Source of the DNA: Stagonosporopsis chrysanthemi
Taxonomy: Eukaryota > Ascomycota > Dothideomycetes > Pleosporales > Didymellaceae
Assembly: GCA_022560025.1 (NCBI GenBank)
Contig: JAFISE010000373.1
Location: 1-12,551, forward strand
Direction of reading: 5' to 3'
DNA: 12,551 nucleotides
The notes under the pieces: model-generated
The model's input: the letters and a program-made list of their open reading frames with translations, nothing else
Told to the model about the DNA's origin: nothing
Database searches by the model: none
Position numbers and translations under genes: made by a program
Shown here: in pieces, positions 8,722 to 12,551 of the stretch
How the letters are laid out: every line of letters begins with the position of its first letter
Numbering within the stretch: the first letter of the stretch is position 1

Positions 8722-8770
8722 TTTTAGAACACTTAGTAATATAAGACACTTAGTAATAGTTTAGGTTAGT
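8722..8770 (-). repeat. Right inverted repeat of the RIP-degraded element
   Basis: It pairs with 6914-6962 at 47 of 49 positions. Both mismatches are RIP-type: the right arm carries the mutated state where the left arm keeps C. The transposase ATG lies 35 bp inside it. Confidence 0.9.
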
Positions 8771-8813
8771 CTCTAAGTAATATTATACCTTGTTTTACTT
8801 TATATAGCCCTAG

Positions 8814-8908
8814 TTTGTAGTATTTTAGGCTATAATAGAGTAAGGTTTAGTAAGAGCTTAGTAAAAGTATTCTACTTACTTAGTATTCTACTTACCTGTG
8901 CAGTACGT
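8814..8908 (+). mobile_element. 3' terminal fragment of another pogo/Fot1-like element
   Basis: This aligns over about 95 bp, with one 1-nt gap, to the 3' untranslated end and right inverted repeat of the complete element (about 10945-11040). Shared words include TTTTAGG-CATAATAG-like and GGTTTAGTA segments, and the ending GTACGT followed by TA (8909-8910). The terminal part differs: two tandem 16-bp units (8867-8882 and 8883-8898) replace the 17-bp GC-rich units, with transversions that RIP cannot make. It is therefore a separate subfamily, not a mutated copy. No matching 5' end or transposase was found, so it is a truncated remnant beside the degraded element. Confidence 0.75.
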
Positions 8909-8910
8909 TA

Positions 8911-9172
8911 GCTTTGCTAGTATTTAGTATTTCTAAGAACTTATACTAAGCTTAAAGTATTTATTTTAGAAAGTAGTATATAACAAGACTATATTAAGAT
9001 AGAAACAGTACTAGGTTTACATTATATATATGCAAATTTAGGGCAGAGTGTACAACTATCTAGTTAGAAAGTATTAGGTGCTAATACTACAGAGTATTAT
9101 ATACTAAGTATATTACTATTCTATGTATTTTCTTGCGCCTAAGTTTAAGAAAATCTATAGTTCTTCTTCTAG
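8911..9172. other. AT-rich decayed sequence, nothing recognised
   Basis: The stretch is TpA-rich, with stops in all frames I checked and no repeat partner elsewhere in the window. It is probably RIP-mutated repeat DNA whose source can no longer be read by eye. Confidence 0.5.
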
Positions 9173-9174
9173 TA

Positions 9175-9239
9175 ACGTACCCTACGGGCGAGTCGCCTAC
9201 ACGGGCGAGTCGCCTACTTTTGCTAAGACCTTACTAAAC
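9175..9239 (+). repeat. Left inverted repeat with two palindromic 17-bp units
   Basis: It matches the right arm at 61 of 65 positions. All four differences are T here versus C on the right, and three are CpA-to-TpA. The perfect tandem unit ACGGGCGAGTCGCCTAC occurs at 9184-9200 and 9201-9217. Each copy contains the 11-bp palindrome GGCGAGTCGCC (9187-9197, 9204-9214). Confidence 0.95.
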
Positions 9240-9255
9240 TACCCTACCTACACAA

Positions 9256-10911
9256 ATGCCTTGCTAACAAGCTTAGAGAGACGCGTCAAATAAATGTTAG
9301 ATACAGCTTGCGCTTCAAGCTCTTAAAAGAGACGCGAATCTGTCCCAGCAACACGCTGCAGCAATCTATAGCGTTCCTTAAAAGACACTGTCTGATTGAC
9401 ACGCAGGACAACCTTTACGCGCTGATACAATGCCCAACTCGCAAGGACTAGACAACAACAAGGAGTATGTGATTGTTAAGCATATACTTGAGTTGGATGC
9501 GCAAGGATTTGCCCCCTGCCTGTCAGCTGTGGCTGATATGGCCAATTCTCTGCGCGCTGAGCGCGGTCTAGGCCATGTTGGCCTAAACTGGCCCAGTACG
9601 TTTGTTAAGCGCCAACCAGAGCTTAAAGTGAAGTTCAATCGCAAGTACGACTACAAGAGAGCCCTCTGCGAGGATCCTGAGGTGATCTAGGGCTGGTTTA
9701 GCCTAGTAGCCAACATCAAAGCCAAGTATGGCATCTAGGATAACGACACCTACAACTTTGATGAGACAGGCTTTATGATGGGCCAGATATCCACTAGAGC
9801 AGTCGTCACAGCTTCAGAGAGACGAGGACGACCAAAGCAGGTCCAGCTAGGCAATTAGGAGTGGACAACAGTTATTAAGGGCATCAATGCTAAAGGGTAG
9901 GCTATTCCGCCCTTTATTATCTTCCAGGGCTACAACTACCTCTTAAACTGGTACAAAGAAGATGATCTGCCCTATGATTGGGTTATTGGGGTCTCTGAGA
10001 ACGGCTAGACTACCAACAAACTTAGTCTTGACTAGTTGAAGCATTTTAACGCGCATACAAAGGAGCGTACTGTTAGCAGCTACCGTCTGCTAGTTATTGA
10101 TGGTCACGAGAGCCACAACTCGCTAGATTTCCAGGAATACTGCAAGGATAACAAGATTATTACTGTATGTATGCCTCTGCATTCATCGCACCTCCTGCAG
10201 CCACTTGATGTAGGCTGTTTTGCCCCTCTGAAGAAGGCGTATGGGCGCCAAGCTGAAGACCTTATGCGCAACCAGATCAACCACATCACAAAGCTTGAGT
10301 TCCTGCCATGCTTCAAAGCAGCCTACAATGCTGTGTTCACCTCTAGCAACATCTAAGGAGGGTTCCGAGGCGCTGGACTAGTCCCCTTTGACCCAGAACG
10401 GGTCATAATAGGCCTTGATGTGAAGCTGCGCACTCCATCACCACAACTCCCTGACAATAATGAGCCCTGGCAGTCGCAAACCCCTAGCAATACCCTAGAA
10501 CTTCAGTCGCAATCAACTCTGATTCGAGAGAAGTATAAGAAGCAGCAGGGCAGCTCACCTGATTCTGTGCTGAGCGCGCTTGAGCACTATGCAAAGGGGG
10601 GAGCGATTTTATCGCACAAGCTAGTTTTGGCGCAACGGGAGAACGCTGAGCTTTACGCAGCTCTAGCAGCTGCCACAGAACGTAAATCGCGCAAAAGAAA
10701 GCGAATCCAGAAGGAAGGGACGCTTACAGTCAAGGAAGGGCAGCGGATAGCAGCTCTAAAGGAGTTTAGGGCGCGTAGTAATAGTAAGAAGTCAAAAAAG
10801 CGTGCGCGCGCTGAAGTAGGTGAGACCTCCCAACAACGCTGTGGACAGTGCAATCAGACTGGACATAACGCGCGAACGTGCAAGAATGATGTAGAAGTAG
10901 TCTCTGAATGA
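9256..10911 (+). pseudogene. Transposase with 12 in-frame stops: HTH_psq, DDE_1, zinc knuckle
   Basis: A single unshifted frame of 552 codons starts at ATG 9256, 17 bp inside the left repeat, and ends at TGA 10909-10911. Stops interrupt it at 9265, 9274, 9298, 9379, 9397, 9688, 9736, 9856, 9898, 10006, 10033 and 10354. Each is one transition from a Gln, Arg or Trp codon, as RIP produces. The order is psq helix-turn-helix (about 9301-9430), then the DDE domain with Asp169 (Phe-Asp-Glu-Thr-Gly), Asp282 (Asp-Gly-His-Glu-Ser-His) and Asp318 (Leu-Gln-Pro-Leu-Asp-Val-Gly), then a basic stretch near 10680 and a zinc knuckle at codons 529-542 (Cys-x2-Cys-x4-His-x4-Cys). Catalytic residues are intact. 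The ATG at 9430 is only the first Met after the stop at 9397. Starting at 9256 puts all three catalytic residues at the same codon numbers as in the minus-strand relic. Confidence 0.92.
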
Positions 10912-10975
10912 TATTCTAAGCTGTACTACACCTTGCAGCGCCAGAGTGTAGTGTTTTAGGCCATAATAGGGTGAG

Positions 10976-11040
10976 GTTTAGTAGGGTCTTGGCAAAAGTA
11001 GGCGACTCGCCCGTGTGGGCGACTCGCCCGTGGGGTACGT
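10976..11040 (-). repeat. Right inverted repeat of the complete element
   Basis: Reverse complement of 9175-9239 at 61 of 65 positions, ending GTACGT next to the TA duplication. It keeps C at all four variable sites, so it looks like the less mutated arm. Confidence 0.95.
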
Positions 11041-11068
11041 TAATCCTGTCTTAAACACTAAGCGCGGC

Positions 11069-12551
11069 TTAGGAGCGTTTAGACAGACTATCTAGCATAG
11101 CCTCATTGCTGTGAAAGGTTGCAAGAGCCAGAGGTGTCCAATCGCCTTGCACATCAGCCACTCTGATAATTTTACTTTCGCATCCCTTAGCTACCAGCAT
11201 TTCTACCACCTCTGTATTGCCAGCTCTGCAAGCCCAGTGCAGAGCATTCCAATTCTTGGATAAGCAAAAGTGATCAAGTTCAAGCGCCAGAATTACATTA
11301 AGGACTTCTAGAGAACCTGATGAAGCAGCAAAGCTGATCAATCCGTCTGATTTCGCGTCTAATATGTGGAGGGTCAGTCCTTGACTCACAAGGTATCTGA
11401 CAGTCTCAACTTGCCCACCCCTTGCAGCGAGCAACAGGGGTGTCCGGTTGTGACTGTCGGCAAGGTGCAGGTTGGCGTTGTTGTGCTCAACTATAAAGCG
11501 CAAGAGATCAGTAAAACCTTTATAGGCAAACATATTCGCGATTGTCCCGTAAAACGAACTCATACCATTGGCGGCATTAAAGGCTCCCTCCAGTATGAGT
11601 AGTTGAGTCACTCCAATGTGCCCATTATCAGCGGCGGAATCAAGCGGCGTGCATCCAGATCTGCTGCTGATTGATGGATCTGCGCCCCTCTCCAGCAGCA
11701 GCTTGACCACCTCGAGGTGGCCATTGATCGACGCCATGTTGAGCGGGGTCCAGCCATTGTTGCAGGCGACAGACACATCAGCGCCATTGTCGAGCAATAG
11801 CTTGACTACCTTAAGATGTCCGTTGTTCGACGCCGAGTTGAGCGGGGTCCAGCCATTGTTGCTGGCGGCAGACACGTCGGCGCCCTTGTCAAGCAGCATC
11901 TTGACTACCTGCTCGTGGCCTCTAGCTGAAGCTGCCTGCAGTGCGTTGCCGTACTTTCCACCCTGCGCGTTGACGTCAGCGCCCTTGTCAAGCAGCATCT
12001 TGACTACCTGCTCGTGGTCTTCCCTTGAAGCTGCCTGCAGTGCGTTGCCGTACTGTCCACCCTTCGCGTTTACGTCGACGCCCTTGTCAAGCAGCATCTT
12101 GACTACCTGCTCGTGGCCTTCAGCTTACGCTGCATGCAGTGCGTTGACGTCGGCGCCCTTGTCAAGCAGCATCTTGACTACCTGCTCGTGGCCTCCATCT
12201 GAAGCTGCCTGCAGTGCGTTGCCGTAGTAGTATCCACCCTGCGCGTTGACGTCGACGCCCTTGTCAAGCAGCATCTTGACTACCTGCTCGTGGCCTCCAT
12301 ATGAAGCTGCATACAGTGCGTTGCCGTAGTATCCACCCTTCACGTTTACGTCGACGCCCTTGTCAAGCAGCATCTTGACTACCTGCTCGTGGCCTTCAGC
12401 TGAAGCTGCCTGCAGTGCGTTGCCGTACTTTCCACCCTGCGCGTTGACGTCAGCGCCCTTGTCAAGCAGCATCTTGACTACCTGCTCGTGGCCTCCATCT
12501 GAAGCTGCCTGCAGTGCGTTGCCGTAGTAGTATCCACCCTGCGCGTTGACG
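11069..12551 (-). pseudogene. Ankyrin-repeat gene, 3' part, with an internal stop; runs off the window
   Basis: The frame enters at the right edge already inside repeats, so the start lies outside. Units are about 33 residues with the ankyrin consensus (Gly-Asn-Ala-Leu-Gln-Ala-Ala, Gly-His-Glu-Gln-Val-Val, Leu-Leu-Asp-Lys-Gly-Ala-Asp-Val-Asn). The upstream half holds nearly identical units. From about 11870 down to the stop at 11069 are about eight diverged units, including Thr-Pro-Leu types. Ankyrin arrays bind proteins; no enzyme domain is visible here. Runs of near-identical units of this kind cap fungal NLR-like proteins, so the missing N-terminus may be a nucleotide-binding domain (inference). 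TAA at 12125-12127 interrupts the same frame beside a unit shortened by 24 bp. Ser is expected there, and the change needs transversions, so RIP is not the cause. The downstream ORF (ATG 12097) could be a separate product, or the gene may be dead or misassembled. Confidence 0.75.
11875..12551 (-). repeat. Tandem near-identical ankyrin-coding repeats (99/102 bp)
   Basis: About six units of 99 or 102 bp (one shortened) encode the conserved ankyrins. There is a 300-bp higher-order period: 12153-12251 equals 12453-12551 for all 99 bp. A second identity of 94 bp links 11924-12017 with 12398-12491. Such identity between non-adjacent units means recent duplication or gene conversion. The array continues past the window edge. 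Confidence 0.9.

Larger units (their letters stand above)
6914..8770 (-). mobile_element. RIP-degraded pogo/Fot1-like DNA transposon
   Basis: The ends are 49-bp inverted repeats (6914-6962 and 8722-8770) that match at 47 positions, both differences being C/T. Between them the minus strand carries a 567-codon transposase relic. Outer boundaries are uncertain. A TA at equal distance on both sides (6909-6910 and 8774-8775) is the best target-duplication candidate, but the bases between TA and the repeat do not match. Base composition is strongly TpA-enriched while CpG-containing words such as ACGCGT remain, as expected of RIP. The element is dead. Confidence 0.85.
9175..11040 (+). mobile_element. 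Complete pogo/Fot1-like DNA transposon
   Basis: The element is 1866 bp with 65-bp inverted repeats (9175-9239 and 10976-11040), flanked by TA at 9173-9174 and 11041-11042, the target duplication of Tc1/mariner-superfamily elements including pogo/Fot1. The only gene is the transposase frame 9256-10911. Composition is near normal, so RIP was light, yet 12 in-frame stops disable it. Structural integrity means a transposase supplied elsewhere could in principle still recognise its ends. It lies 26 bp beyond the stop codon of the convergent ankyrin gene. Confidence 0.95.

Noticed and set aside
6914..8770. hAT-type element, suggested by GTGTC-like words in the inverted repeats
   Set aside because: The internal frame encodes a psq/DDE_1/zinc-knuckle transposase with pogo/Fot1 codon spacing, and no 8-bp duplication was seen.
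9430..9690. Short ORF starting at ATG 9430 as a separate small gene
   Set aside because: The frame upstream encodes the psq helix-turn-helix of the same transposase and downstream continues into the DDE domain. It is just an interval between two in-frame stops.
9256..10911. Recoding of TAG/TAA as Gln or Trp rather than pseudogenisation
   Set aside because: Long stretches of the copia and ankyrin genes use the standard code, and the stops fit RIP-type transitions in repeated DNA.
11616..12227. 203-codon plus-strand open frame rich in Ser, Leu and Thr
   Set aside because: It is antisense to the ankyrin repeats. Its periodicity follows from the 99-bp coding repeat, and it resembles no independent protein.
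11875..12551. CRISPR-like direct repeats
   Set aside because: Unit length, coding frame and protein consensus identify ankyrin repeats in a eukaryotic context.

Overview
The window reads as a transposon-rich accessory segment of a filamentous ascomycete (Pezizomycotina) nuclear genome. Its elements belong to fungal families: a Ty1/copia retrotransposon and pogo/Fot1-type DNA transposons whose transposases combine a psq helix-turn-helix, a DDE domain and a C-terminal zinc knuckle. About 90-1386 and 6904-9170 are AT-rich. In them CpA and TpG have largely become TpA while CpG survives, which is the signature of repeat-induced point mutation (RIP). The species cannot be named from the sequence. 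No tRNA, rRNA, CRISPR array or bacterial-type signal was seen.

Layout. (1) 1-89 has ordinary composition; 90-1386 is a heavily RIP-mutated copia Gag relic in one unshifted frame. (2) 1387-6898 is a complete, much younger Ty1/copia element: 159-bp LTRs, a 5-bp target duplication ACTTA, and one continuous gag-pol frame broken only by three stops. (3) 6914-8770 is a RIP-destroyed pogo/Fot1-like element on the minus strand with 49-bp inverted repeats. Its 567-codon frame is unshifted although full of stops. (4) 8814-8908 is the 3' terminal fragment of another pogo/Fot1-like subfamily. (5) 9175-11040 is a complete pogo/Fot1-like element, plus strand, with 65-bp inverted repeats, TA target duplication and a 552-codon transposase frame with 12 in-frame stops. 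(6) 11069-12551 (minus, running off the window) is the 3' part of an ankyrin-repeat gene with nearly identical repeats, of the kind found at the C-terminus of fungal NLR-like proteins. It carries an in-frame stop.

The pieces form a layered record. The oldest elements were mutated to near unreadability, the copia element landed later in that AT-rich sequence and was only lightly hit, and the last pogo/Fot1 element sits 26 bp past the ankyrin stop codon. RIP signs fade toward the ankyrin gene. The least expected observation is that the inverted repeats of three different pogo/Fot1-like elements are each built from a tandem pair of 16-17-bp units with unrelated sequence.
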